Shown here piece after piece: positions 1 to 6,579 of a stretch of 20,054 bases of DNA; the first letter of the stretch is position 1, and each line of letters opens with the position of its first letter. The DNA is from DATMXS01 sp050260275 (GTDB lineage Bacteria > Acidobacteriota > Terriglobia > Bryobacterales > Bryobacteraceae). The stretch lies in NCBI GenBank assembly GCA_050260275.1, contig JBLNBX010000131.1, positions 1-20,054 of the forward strand. Direction: 5' to 3'. The notes under the pieces are model-generated. The model did no database searches. It saw nothing but the letters and a program-made list of their open reading frames with translations, and was not told the origin of the DNA. The position numbers were made by a program, and so were the translations under genes.

Positions 1-207
1 GTGCGCACGCGCAGCAGCGATCCGCGCACGGGTGATTACAGCTTCGAGCTGACGAACATCCGCCACGGCGAACCCTCGCCTTCGCTGTTCCAGCCTCCGC
101 CGGATTACGAGGTGCGGGAAGCGTCCGCGATCCGCGCCGTGCCGGGCACCGCGCTGTCAGCACCTCGCGGGCGCGGGGTGAGGCAGTCGGCGCAGCCGCG
201 GGAATAG
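1..207 (+). CDS. 3' end of an unidentified protein (partial)
   Basis: The frame is open from the first base of the window to a TAG at 205-207, so this is the C-terminal 68 or so residues of a gene that starts upstream. The visible part reads like the end of a beta-rich extracytoplasmic protein: a YSFELTNI strand is followed by a GEPSPSLFQPPPDYEV segment. As I recall, similar endings (a short strand, then 'P.LF..P.DY.V') occur in many hypothetical secreted proteins of Acidobacteriota. The last 25 or so residues are rich in Ala, Arg and Gly and low in hydrophobic residues, so they are probably a disordered tail or a read-through extension. No catalytic motif is visible. The product cannot be named from this fragment. 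Confidence 0.5.
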   Translation: MRTRSSDPRTGDYSFELTNIRHGEPSPSLFQPPPDYEVREASAIRAVPGTALSAPRGRGVRQSAQPRE

Positions 208-288
208 TAGCAGAGCAGTGCGCGGGGCGGGTCATGGAGGTGGTCTGTAGCCGCCGTCCGGGATCCGCTCCGGGGCGATCGAGTGGGG

Positions 289-398
289 GCGGACTTCAGT
301 CCGCTGCGGAGCTTTAGGCTCCGCACGCTGAGGTCGCAAATTTAGCAGGGCTGAAGCCCTGCGCGGGCTCAAAGCCATCTCCCAGACACGGTGTCGGG
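289..398. repeat. Cluster of CTNNAG-centred palindromes (REP-like)
   Basis: Three strong hairpins stand in a row between the convergent ends of the first gene and alaX. They are GCGGACT-TC-AGTCCGC at 289-304, TGCGGAGC-TTTAG-GCTCCGCA at 305-325, and GCAGGGCT-GA-AGCCCTGC at 345-362. Weaker ones follow at 366-376 (GGCT-CAA-AGCC) and 381-398 (a bulged stem around GACAC-G-GTGTC). The three strong hairpins have different stems but the same centre, CTNNAG. The third is nearly identical to a module at 2239-2255, so this is a dispersed repeat family and not only a terminator. The array may also stop transcription from both sides. Confidence 0.75.
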
Positions 399-429
399 AA
401 GGCTCTTAAGGCGGCTGGTGCAACCCCGC

Positions 430-1596
430 TTACGGCAGCGCAGCGAGCACGGCTTTGAGCGCCTCCGCCGATGGCAGGCTTCCCTGAGCAGCCTGGGCGC
501 TGCCGCCGCCGCGTCCGCCGTTTGCTGTGAGCGCGGCTTTAAGAACATTCCCCGCGTGGATGCTGGAGTCGGCCGAAACAGCCAGCAGCACCGATGGCGG
601 CTCCTCGACAGCCGCGACGAAAACCGCCTTCGAGCAGGCCGTGAAGCCCTGCGCCATCGCGCGAATATCATCACCGAGCGCGCCGCGCGCGATACGTTCC
701 GTGTGCCGGCGCAGCCCGTTGGCGTCCGGAACGGCCGCGCTGTACAACTCGCGGCCACGCGCACGCGCCAGTTCCGCCGAAAGCTTGCGCACGTTCTTCT
801 CGGCCGCGGCCAGCGCCTCGCTTCGCGCCGCCACAAGCGCCGGGGCGTCATCGAGCGGCACGGTGAGGCTGCGAGCGATGCGGGAGAGCGCGTCGTAATC
901 GGCCCGCGCCCTCCGCACCGCACGCATCCCGCACAGGAACTCTATGCGCGTCCCGCCGTGTGCGCGCTCCACTTTCCGGATCAGGATGGGTCCCACCTCG
1001 CCGGTGGAGCGCACGTGCGTTCCTCCGCACGCGGAACGGTCCAGTCCGGCGATGGTGACCACCCGCAATATGCCCTTGCGCTCGCTCGGTTTTCGCAGCG
1101 CCAGGGCGGATTCGGAATCTTCGAAGGAGATTGTGACCGGCCGGTTTTCGAACGCGATGGCGTTAGCCCGCTCCTCGGCGGCGCGCACCTGCGCGGCGCT
1201 GAAACCATCCGCGGAAACGTCGATGGTGGAGTAATCCGCGGACATATGGAACCCCATGGTGTGCGCCTGGAACAGCTCTTCGAGAACGGCCGAGAGCAGG
1301 TGCTGGCCGGTGTGCTGCTGCATGTGATCGAGCCGGCGCGCCCAGTCGATGCGGCAGCGCGCTTCGGCTTCGCCGATGGGCGCTTCGAGGAGGTGCGCGA
1401 TGCGATCCCCTTCGTCGATGACGCCGAGCACGCGCACTCCGTTCACGCTACCGAGGTCGTGGGGCTGTCCGCCGGACTCGGGGTAGAATGCGGTGCGGTT
1501 GAAATAGACGCGGCGGCCGTCATCTGCTCCGGCGACCACAATCGCGTTGAACTCAGTTAGGTACGAGTCGCGGTAGTAGAGGCGCTCGGTGACCAT
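430..1596 (-). CDS. AlaX-type alanyl-tRNA editing protein, long form with DHHA1 domain
   Basis: This 388-residue free-standing relative of the AlaRS editing domain probably hydrolyses Ser-tRNA(Ala) or Gly-tRNA(Ala) in the cytosol. Residues 1-90 form the beta-barrel part, with the typical opening YYRDSYLTEFNA and the PESGGQP motif. The zinc-binding editing core has HTGQH at 95-99 and CGGTHV at 190-195, so all four ligands (H95, H99, C190, H194) are present. Residues 245-290 look like a coiled coil, and the last 90 residues, with the GGRGGGSAQAAQG segment, match the DHHA1 domain of long AlaX proteins. The start is ATG at 1596. No strong Shine-Dalgarno is visible, but the family's usual N-terminus begins here. 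It lies 38 nt downstream of nuoA on the same strand and may share its transcript. The identification is firm; the exact misacylated substrate is inferred from the family. Confidence 0.93.
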   Translation of the reverse strand: MVTERLYYRDSYLTEFNAIVVAGADDGRRVYFNRTAFYPESGGQPHDLGSVNGVRVLGVIDEGDRIAHLLEAPIGEAEARCRIDWARRLDHMQQHTGQHLLSAVLEELFQAHTMGFHMSADYSTIDVSADGFSAAQVRAAEERANAIAFENRPVTISFEDSESALALRKPSERKGILRVVTIAGLDRSACGGTHVRSTGEVGPILIRKVERAHGGTRIEFLCGMRAVRRARADYDALSRIARSLTVPLDDAPALVAARSEALAAAEKNVRKLSAELARARGRELYSAAVPDANGLRRHTERIARGALGDDIRAMAQGFTACSKAVFVAAVEEPPSVLLAVSADSSIHAGNVLKAALTANGGRGGGSAQAAQGSLPSAEALKAVLAALP

Positions 1597-1634
1597 TCGA
1601 TCGAAGCGTCAGGCTCGGACATGCGGGCGCGCGA

Positions 1635-1991
1635 CTAAACCCACTCGAGCGCTCCCTTCTTGTACGCCCAAACGTAGCCGACCACCAGGATGGCGAGGAA
1701 CACAGCAACCTCCGCCACTCCAAAAAGCCCGAGCTGCTTGTACCGCACGGCCCAGGGGTACAGGAAGATCGTCTCCACGTCGAAGATGACGAACAGGATC
1801 GCGACGATGTAGAACCGCACGGTGTAGCGCTGCCGCGCGGTTGAAGCCGCCGGAATGCCGCACTCGTAGGGCGCCTGCTTCGTGGGCGTGGGGAGCGACG
1901 GCCGGAACAGCTTGGCTATGAGCAACAGCACAACGGGAAAGGCCAGCGCGATTACGGCGTAGATAAAAATGGGAATGTAGCCCGACGGCAT
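1635..1991 (-). CDS. nuoA: NADH-quinone oxidoreductase subunit A
   Basis: This 118-residue membrane subunit of respiratory complex I belongs to the proton-pumping arm next to the quinone site. Three hydrophobic segments are visible at about residues 5-27, 58-80 and 88-110. The family signatures YECG (42-45) and FDVET (70-74) are intact, the Cys lying in the loop between the first two helices. Length is normal for the family. The ATG at 1991 is preceded by GAGGG 3 nt upstream, and an extended -10 element (TGCTATAGT) lies just before that. The gene is not followed by nuoB or any other complex I gene. Downstream is alaX and upstream is a repeat-filled gap, so nuoA is separated from whatever nuo operon the genome has. 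Confidence 0.95.
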   Translation of the reverse strand: MPSGYIPIFIYAVIALAFPVVLLLIAKLFRPSLPTPTKQAPYECGIPAASTARQRYTVRFYIVAILFVIFDVETIFLYPWAVRYKQLGLFGVAEVAVFLAILVVGYVWAYKKGALEWV

Positions 1992-1999
1992 AAGCCCTC

Positions 2000-2008
2000 A
2001 CTATAGCA
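2000..2008 (-). promoter_or_regulatory. Candidate extended -10 promoter of nuoA
   Basis: On the minus strand the sequence reads TGC-TATAGT, an extended -10 (TGN plus a hexamer matching TATAAT at five of six positions). No good -35 is seen 16-18 nt upstream. Transcription would begin close to the nuoA ATG at 1991, leaving almost no leader. This is a sequence match only. Confidence 0.4.
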
Positions 2009-2140
2009 TCAATTCAGACCCTCAAGCATGAATGGAATCAAAGGCTTAGGTCTTCGGGTCCGGGCGGGCCGTGGTCTCGGGAGGGCTTTTTGTCAGGTCC
2101 CAGCCTCAGCCGGGCCACTGCACCGCTTGAGCCATTTGGC

Positions 2141-2323
2141 AGGGGCTAAATCCCTTTCCCAAGCCTGACGGCACGACTAAAGTCGTGCCCTGATACGAAC
2201 CGCACCCGGCTCCGGCTGGATGCGGTTTCACTCGTGCCGCAGGGGCTGAAGCCCTTTCGCAAAGAGGCGCATAGCGGCACGACTACAGTCGTGCCCTGAT
2301 ATGAACCTCGCCCGGCACCGGCA
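2141..2323. repeat. Two copies of a ~78 bp two-hairpin palindromic module
   Basis: Copy 1 (2141-2218) and copy 2 (2241-2323) share the same order of parts. An AGGGGCT-RA-AKCCCT hairpin is followed by a perfect 9-bp inverted repeat, GGCACGACT-NN-AGTCGTGCC (2170-2189 and 2276-2295), then CCTGATAYGAACC and a CCCGGC/CCGGC run. Copy 2 has an insertion of about 6 nt between the two hairpins. The space between the copies holds a further stem, AACCGCA/TGCGGTT, at 2198-2227. The stem halves differ in loop bases (AA against AC), but both keep the CTNNAG centre seen at 289-362. The structure resembles REP/BIME-type non-autonomous repeats. In one minus-strand frame both copies read as SGHD-SRA, which explains the spurious open frames here. 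Confidence 0.8.
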
Positions 2324-2543
2324 ATGAAGGCCTCCAGCGCGTGACGCAGTCGATACCATAGCGCGTCCACGAACGGTTCCCGCCTGAGCAGGAGCGAAGG
2401 ACAACGGGAGACATGTTTGCCGCAAGGCCGTGAACGCGTGGCGCGACCGCGCCGGCGAAGCGGCTGGTCCGCGCGAGGAGGTCCTTCCGCCGCCATTCCC
2501 GCCCTGCGGCGCGATGCGCGCGCGTGATGGAGGTAACCCGCAG

Positions 2544-3812
2544 CTACTCGCGGCGCCGGCGGAGCAACTCCTCGGTTTGGGCGCGCAGGCGCAGCACGCG
2601 GTTGGCGTCCTCGAGCTGATTGATGCGCGTCGCCTGCGTTTGCACCGTGCGGCGCAGCTTTTCGGCCTCGGCCGTAAGCTCGCGATTGCGCCGGAGCGCC
2701 TGCTCCTGTTCACGCAGCGTCTTGCCGTCAGCCGCGCCGGGCTCCAGCGGGTCGCCTACAAACGACGCGAACTCTTCCGTGGGTTCGCCCTTCTGGGGAA
2801 AGACACGAAGCCTGACGGCGACGGCCGCCCCGGTGCGGGCGTATGTGGCCGCGCCGCTTCGGAGAGCGGCGGGGTCGAGCTGCATCTCCACCGTGCGGGG
2901 ACCGTCGTTCACTTCGAGCAGGCCGCGGGCGGCGCGCGCGAGCGGGGCGGCGGTCCGCTGCCAGGTGATGAAGAGCTGGCCGCTGGCATCCTGGACGCGC
3001 AAGCCGAGCGGTTCGACCTTCGGCGCGCTCTCCTCCAGCATCATCACGAGCGCGCCCAGCACCAGGCCGATTGCGAACATCGCGAACGGTGCCGGATGCA
3101 GCCAGGGGCTGCGGCGGCGGGCCGGAGGAAGGTCCTCCCCTGCGCCGCCTGAACCCAGAGTTGCCAATGCGTGGCCGGGCTGCTCGCGCGGTGGCGCGGC
3201 CACGGTGGCGGCGGGCGGCGTGTCCTCGGCCACCGGCGTGGGAGGCGGCGCTGCGCGGTGTGCATCATGCGGCAGCGGCTCCAGCGTGAACTCCGGGGAA
3301 ACGGGGCGGAGCGAGCCGGCGTCGCCGCGCGCGAAAAACGTTGCGCGCGCGCGTCCGTCGTTCTCCGGCCAGACCAGCAGCGCGACCGCGGACGGGTTTC
3401 GGAAGCGCCTCGCGTGCAGCTCGCTATCGCGCTCGGACGGCCCGTTGCCGTTTCGCACGGAACGATACCAGCCCACCGGCTCCGTGCCGGCGAGCGCGGC
3501 GTCGTGGGACGGGGCGTCGAGGAGTTCGCTGAAAGCCGCCTCGTCCCGCTCTGAGAGCGCGAAAGCCGGCCCGAGAGCGTGCTCGCAGGACGCCTCGCGG
3601 ACGGCCGTTATTGTGACCACCGCGCCTTGGATGCGCCCGAACAGGACGCCGCCGGTCTCCACGCCGCCGTGCGCGAGAGCGGCTCGCGCACGGGCCGCCG
3701 AGGCGCGCACCTCGTCCAGCGCCGCCATTGAGTACTCTATGACTGCCGGCGGGCCGTCCGGCTGAATGATGCCGTACTCGCCGTCAATGCGAGTGATCTT
3801 CGTGTGCTCCAC
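2544..3812 (-). CDS. Membrane protein with degenerate MPN/JAMM-like domain, FN3-like domain and coiled coil
   Basis: This 422-residue protein has an unusual layout. Residues 30-165 resemble an MPN/JAB domain: a conserved-looking ETGG (E52) is followed by GWYRSVRNGNGPSERD at 114-129. In active JAMM proteases this stretch reads HxHP...SxxD. Here both His positions are Arg117 and Val119, while Ser126 and Asp129 remain, so metal binding is probably lost. A Pro/Ala-rich linker (about 185-235) leads to one transmembrane segment at 242-258. After it, residues 265-338 have an alternating hydrophobic pattern like a fibronectin-type beta domain, and 363-422 is a highly charged predicted coiled coil. 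The start is GTG at 3812 with AGGGGG upstream. A sensing, scaffolding or inhibitory role is possible; no function is assigned. Confidence 0.72.
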   Translation of the reverse strand: MEHTKITRIDGEYGIIQPDGPPAVIEYSMAALDEVRASAARARAALAHGGVETGGVLFGRIQGAVVTITAVREASCEHALGPAFALSERDEAAFSELLDAPSHDAALAGTEPVGWYRSVRNGNGPSERDSELHARRFRNPSAVALLVWPENDGRARATFFARGDAGSLRPVSPEFTLEPLPHDAHRAAPPPTPVAEDTPPAATVAAPPREQPGHALATLGSGGAGEDLPPARRRSPWLHPAPFAMFAIGLVLGALVMMLEESAPKVEPLGLRVQDASGQLFITWQRTAAPLARAARGLLEVNDGPRTVEMQLDPAALRSGAATYARTGAAVAVRLRVFPQKGEPTEEFASFVGDPLEPGAADGKTLREQEQALRRNRELTAEAEKLRRTVQTQATRINQLEDANRVLRLRAQTEELLRRRRE

Positions 3813-4068
3813 CGTGAACCCCCTGAGACCCGCCGGCTGCAGCGCATCCGGACCGGGCGGCGCAGGGTGAAGCGGGAGGAAATGCGAACCGTGGTGAACT
3901 ATACGCCAGGTGCGATGCGCGGATTACGGCGGGGTATCCCCTGTTTCTGCCCCGATTATATCAGCGCGGATTTCTGAGGCATGGCGAGACACACTGCGTG
4001 CTGGGAAAGCTGGAACAACGCGGGGTTCGGCTCAGCAGGCGCTCGGCGAAAACCTCCGGATGCGGCAC

Positions 4069-4335
4069 TCAGGTGCCCGATTCTTTTGCGCCTTTCTTCT
4101 TCGGCTCGGCGGCGTTTGGGTCGATGCTCGACAGGACTTCCTTGAACAGCGCCTCTTTCTTCGATGTTCTCTTAGGCGGGGCCTCGCAGTTGCGGAAGTC
4201 GTGCTCGTTGTAGCACGTCCGGCACCGCACCTTCGCGGGTTCGTGGTTGATGAGCGAGACGACGGAGTGGTTGGTAATGCGCCGGCACTTCACGCAATGG
4301 TCGTCGATCACGTCACCCAAGCGTATTTCCGACAT
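4069..4335 (-). CDS. Small zinc-ribbon protein, function unknown
   Basis: This is an 88-residue cytosolic protein that starts at ATG 4335, preceded by GGAGAT at suitable spacing. An upstream in-frame extension to 4440 exists but lacks a ribosome site and looks non-coding. Two Cys pairs, HCVKC near residues 13-17 and RCRTC near 36-40, form a four-Cys zinc ribbon. It is followed by a Lys/Pro-rich basic segment and a charged tail that ends in KKKGAKESGT. The pattern suits a nucleic-acid-binding or protein-binding adaptor. No named family is recognised. It stands alone between the MPN-like gene and the URO-D-like gene, both on the same strand but with gaps of about 145 nt or more, so it probably has its own promoter. 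Confidence 0.72.
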   Translation of the reverse strand: MSEIRLGDVIDDHCVKCRRITNHSVVSLINHEPAKVRCRTCYNEHDFRNCEAPPKRTSKKEALFKEVLSSIDPNAAEPKKKGAKESGT

Positions 4336-4363
4336 GCACAATCTCCGTACGACTGCGTCGCTT

Positions 4364-4382
4364 GGTTGAGTATATACCAACC
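4364..4382 (-). promoter_or_regulatory. Inverted repeat around a -10-like element upstream of the zinc-ribbon gene
   Basis: GGTTG at 4364-4368 and CAACC at 4378-4382 form an inverted repeat with a 9-nt AT-rich centre. On the minus strand this centre contains TATACT, a -10-like hexamer (4369-4374) about 34 nt before the ATG at 4335. This is a plausible promoter with an operator over it. No clear -35 is seen. Prediction by eye only. Confidence 0.35.
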
Positions 4383-4479
4383 GCGAATGCGGGGCAGAGC
4401 AGCCAGCGAACCTGTTCTCCAAAGCCGGCTGGGCGCACAATTCCCGAAGCTGCTCCGCCGAGTCTCCGCGTGAAGCGAA

Positions 4480-5361
4480 CTACGCCCCCATAGCGCGCGT
4501 CAGGCGCAGCCCCTCTTCGTCTGTCGTGTTGTCCGGCACCGAGCACCCGGGCGCGGCGATGAACATCGGGCCGGCTGCCTCGCGCGCGGCCAGCCACTGC
4601 GCCCGCAGCGACTCTTCGGACGATGTCCGGAAATCCACCTCGTCCAGGCCGCCCATGATGACTCCCTTGTAGCGCTCGCGGAATTTGGCGATGGGCACGC
4701 CGGTAGTCCGGTGCGAGTAGTTGATGGCCGCCACAGGCCAGCCCTCGTAGAAGAGATCGAGGAAGATGTCGCTGCCGTGGAGGTGCAGAATGTTCAGCGG
4801 CGCGGAGCGCGCGGCGTCGAGCACCATGCGGTCGAACGGCTCGCTGAAGCGGGCGTACTCCTCACGCGAGAGGATACCGTCGCCGGCGTTGGCAATGGCC
4901 AGGAATATGCCGGAAGCGCCGAGTTCGAGAGCGCGCCGGATGTGGTTAACCTCGCTCTTCGCGATGATCTCGAGCGCGTCGAGCAGCTTCTGCGGTTCTT
5001 CGCGCTTCAGCCGCTGGACCTCCTGCTTGCTGGAGATCTTTTCGGCCTGGTTCCAGGGATTGAACACGGTCTCGACGAACGGGACCTCGCCGCCGAGACC
5101 GTCGCGAATGATCTGGAGCGCGCGGATCTGCTCCGGAAACGGGTTGTCGCGCACGGCGAGGCTGCCGAGGCGGTCCGGGTAGCGGAAGTCGCACATGACC
5201 TTGACGAGGTCGGTGCGGAACTTGCGATGGAAGTCGAGGGTAGCTTGCGCGTGCCGCTCGCCCGGGTGCTCGTGCAGGCGGAAATGGTACCAGAAGCTGA
5301 AAGGTGGGCGGTCGGTGTCGCCGCCGCTCAGCGCGCGTTCGATTCGTTCTTTGCTGGTCAT
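4480..5361 (-). CDS. Uroporphyrinogen decarboxylase (URO-D) family protein, divergent
   Basis: This 293-residue protein has the (beta/alpha)8 layout of the URO-D/MtaA family. It opens with MTSKERIERALSGGDTDRPP, the usual family start, so ATG 5361 was chosen; in-frame Met codons at 5370 and 5406 have no better ribosome site. Family landmarks are HLHG at 193-196, IMGGLDEVD at 235-243 and APGCSVPDNT at 270-279. The RQAGRY-like motif that marks true HemE near the N-terminus is absent; the region reads PPFSFWYHF. The protein is also about 50 residues shorter than typical HemE. It is therefore more likely a paralogue acting on another substrate, possibly a methyltransferase-like member, than the heme enzyme. 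No corrinoid or heme gene lies nearby to support a choice. Confidence 0.8.
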   Translation of the reverse strand: MTSKERIERALSGGDTDRPPFSFWYHFRLHEHPGERHAQATLDFHRKFRTDLVKVMCDFRYPDRLGSLAVRDNPFPEQIRALQIIRDGLGGEVPFVETVFNPWNQAEKISSKQEVQRLKREEPQKLLDALEIIAKSEVNHIRRALELGASGIFLAIANAGDGILSREEYARFSEPFDRMVLDAARSAPLNILHLHGSDIFLDLFYEGWPVAAINYSHRTTGVPIAKFRERYKGVIMGGLDEVDFRTSSEESLRAQWLAAREAAGPMFIAAPGCSVPDNTTDEEGLRLTRAMGA

Positions 5362-5520
5362 GGCTGGCATCCGTTGGTGCAAGTTATCTTCCGGGTGCTG
5401 CTGCATTGAGACTAACACCGTGAGGCCGGCGAGCCGCAGCGGGACTGCGAGCTTACCCCAGTAAGGAAAACCCGAGCGCCGCTCACGCACGCCGCCCAAA
5501 TCCCGCCCGGAGAGCCGCGG

Positions 5521-6048
5521 CTACGATGCGAGCAGTGAACGCACGCGCGAAAGCATCGCCGGGTCGGTCCAGTTAGCTCCGCCGATGATCTTGTCGACGA
5601 CCTTGCCGCGGCTGTCGATTATGTACGTTTCGGGATATTTGAACGTCCCGTACTGCGCGCTGAGGCTGGCCTCCGGGTCGCGCGCGGTGAGAAAGCCCAC
5701 CTTGACGCGCTCGAGAAAGCGCTCGTACACCTGCTTGCTGCGGTCGACGCTCACCCCCAGCACAACGACGCCCTCGGACGCGAGTTCCCGCTGCAAGCCG
5801 TTGAGCGAGGGAATTTCTTCGACGCAGGGCGGGCACCAGGTGGCCCAGAAATTCAGGACCAGCAGCTTGCCTCCGAAGTTCGAGCGGGTGATGGTGCGCC
5901 CGTCGTCTGTGGTGATGGCGAACTCCGGCGCGGTCTGCCCGACGGTGACGATCCTCTCGCGGAACGTGCTGTACACGGCCCAGACCAGCACGGCCAGGCA
6001 GACACCGATCACCACTTGTAAAATGCGGTCAGTTTTGACTGCGGACAT
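5521..6048 (-). CDS. TlpA/ResA-like membrane-anchored thioredoxin
   Basis: This 175-residue protein has one N-terminal hydrophobic segment (about 9-26) that acts as an uncleaved anchor and places the rest outside the cytoplasmic membrane. The thioredoxin fold has the redox motif WCPPC (Cys72, Cys75) and the cis-proline region KYPET (Pro139). An insertion between the second strand and helix is typical of TlpA and ResA. Such proteins reduce disulfides in apocytochrome c or other exported proteins. The ATG at 6048 lies in an AT-rich stretch shared with the divergent pterin genes, and TAAAAT at 6063-6068 on the minus strand could be its -10. No cytochrome-maturation gene is adjacent, so the partner protein is unknown. 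Confidence 0.9.
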   Translation of the reverse strand: MSAVKTDRILQVVIGVCLAVLVWAVYSTFRERIVTVGQTAPEFAITTDDGRTITRSNFGGKLLVLNFWATWCPPCVEEIPSLNGLQRELASEGVVVLGVSVDRSKQVYERFLERVKVGFLTARDPEASLSAQYGTFKYPETYIIDSRGKVVDKIIGGANWTDPAMLSRVRSLLAS

Positions 6049-6168
6049 TCGTTATCTCTATCATTTTAGTGTATCCGTCCGGGCCGACCGGGTTGGCGGC
6101 CTGCAATCTCGCCTGCCGGGTCTTTTCTGAATCCGCCGGCCCGCGCGCTCATCTCAGGTTATTTAGAG

Positions 6169-6579
6169 ATGCTGATCACCCGCCGAGTGGAGTTTGCCGC
6201 GTCGCACGCCTGCTGGAACCCGGAGTTCCCGCCAGAGCAGAACCGCGCGCTGTACGGGGAGACGGGCCCTCACGGCCACGGGCACAACTTCATCGTCGAG
6301 GTGACGCTCCAGGGCGACCCCGATCCCGTCACCGGTATGGTTTTCGACCTGAAGCGCCTGAAGGAAATACTGAACGAAGAAGTCGTAGGGCCGATGGACC
6401 ACCGCTTCCTCAACCGCGAGGTGTCGCCCTTCGATCGCGTGCCGCCCACGCCGGAGAACATCGCGGCGGAGATCTGGCGGCGCGTCCGGCCGCGCATCAG
6501 TAACGGCGTGCGGCTGTACGCGGTGCGGGTGTACGAGACCGAAGATTTCTACGTGGACTACTTCGGAGACGCACTCTGA
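6169..6579 (+). CDS. PTPS/QueD homologue with Glu at the catalytic Cys position (PTPS-III-like)
   Basis: This 136-residue protein belongs to the 6-pyruvoyl-tetrahydropterin synthase / 6-carboxytetrahydropterin synthase family. Zinc ligands are His13 (FAASH), His37 and His39 (HGHGHN). The catalytic dyad Asp77-His78 (MDHRFLN) and the pterin-anchoring Glu123 (VYETED) are present. The catalytic Cys, which should lie six residues before the first His of HGH, is Glu31. Cys-to-Glu replacement at this place is the known mark of PTPS-III, which makes 6-hydroxymethyl-dihydropterin and can stand in for FolB in folate synthesis. Its stop overlaps the next gene's start by one base (TGATG), and folE follows. 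A plain QueD role is less likely because the Cys is missing and no queC, queE or queF is nearby. Confidence 0.85.
   Translation: MLITRRVEFAASHACWNPEFPPEQNRALYGETGPHGHGHNFIVEVTLQGDPDPVTGMVFDLKRLKEILNEEVVGPMDHRFLNREVSPFDRVPPTPENIAAEIWRRVRPRISNGVRLYAVRVYETEDFYVDYFGDAL

Larger units (their letters stand above)
1992..2543. other. Intergenic region of about 550 bp without a supported gene
   Basis: Between nuoA and the MPN-like gene I find no convincing coding sequence. The region holds the nuoA upstream signals (1992-2010) and the two-copy palindromic module at about 2128-2323. From 2323 to 2543 there is GC-rich sequence with no recognised motif. Open frames here are short, Arg-rich and run through the repeats, so they are treated as chance. 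A decayed gene fragment in 2323-2543 is possible but cannot be shown. Confidence 0.6.

Noticed and set aside
391..1560. 389-residue open frame on the plus strand opposite alaX
   Set aside because: Antisense shadow of a GC-rich gene; the minus strand has all AlaX motifs, and this frame is Arg-rich without recognisable domains.
2146..2496. Minus-strand frame of 116 residues in the repeat region
   Set aside because: It reads through both palindrome copies (SGHD-SRA peptides) and has no ribosome site or domain.
2620..3765. 381-residue plus-strand frame opposite the MPN-like gene
   Set aside because: Low-complexity Ser/Ala/Arg composition typical of an antisense shadow; the minus-strand protein has a membrane segment, a coiled coil and a good ribosome site.
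4336..4440. N-terminal extension of the zinc-ribbon gene
   Set aside because: No ribosome site for the upstream start, and the extension crosses the promoter-like dyad; ATG 4335 has GGAGAT.
5362..5499. N-terminal extension of the URO-D-like gene
   Set aside because: Residues before MTSKERIERAL do not fit the family and no ribosome site was found.
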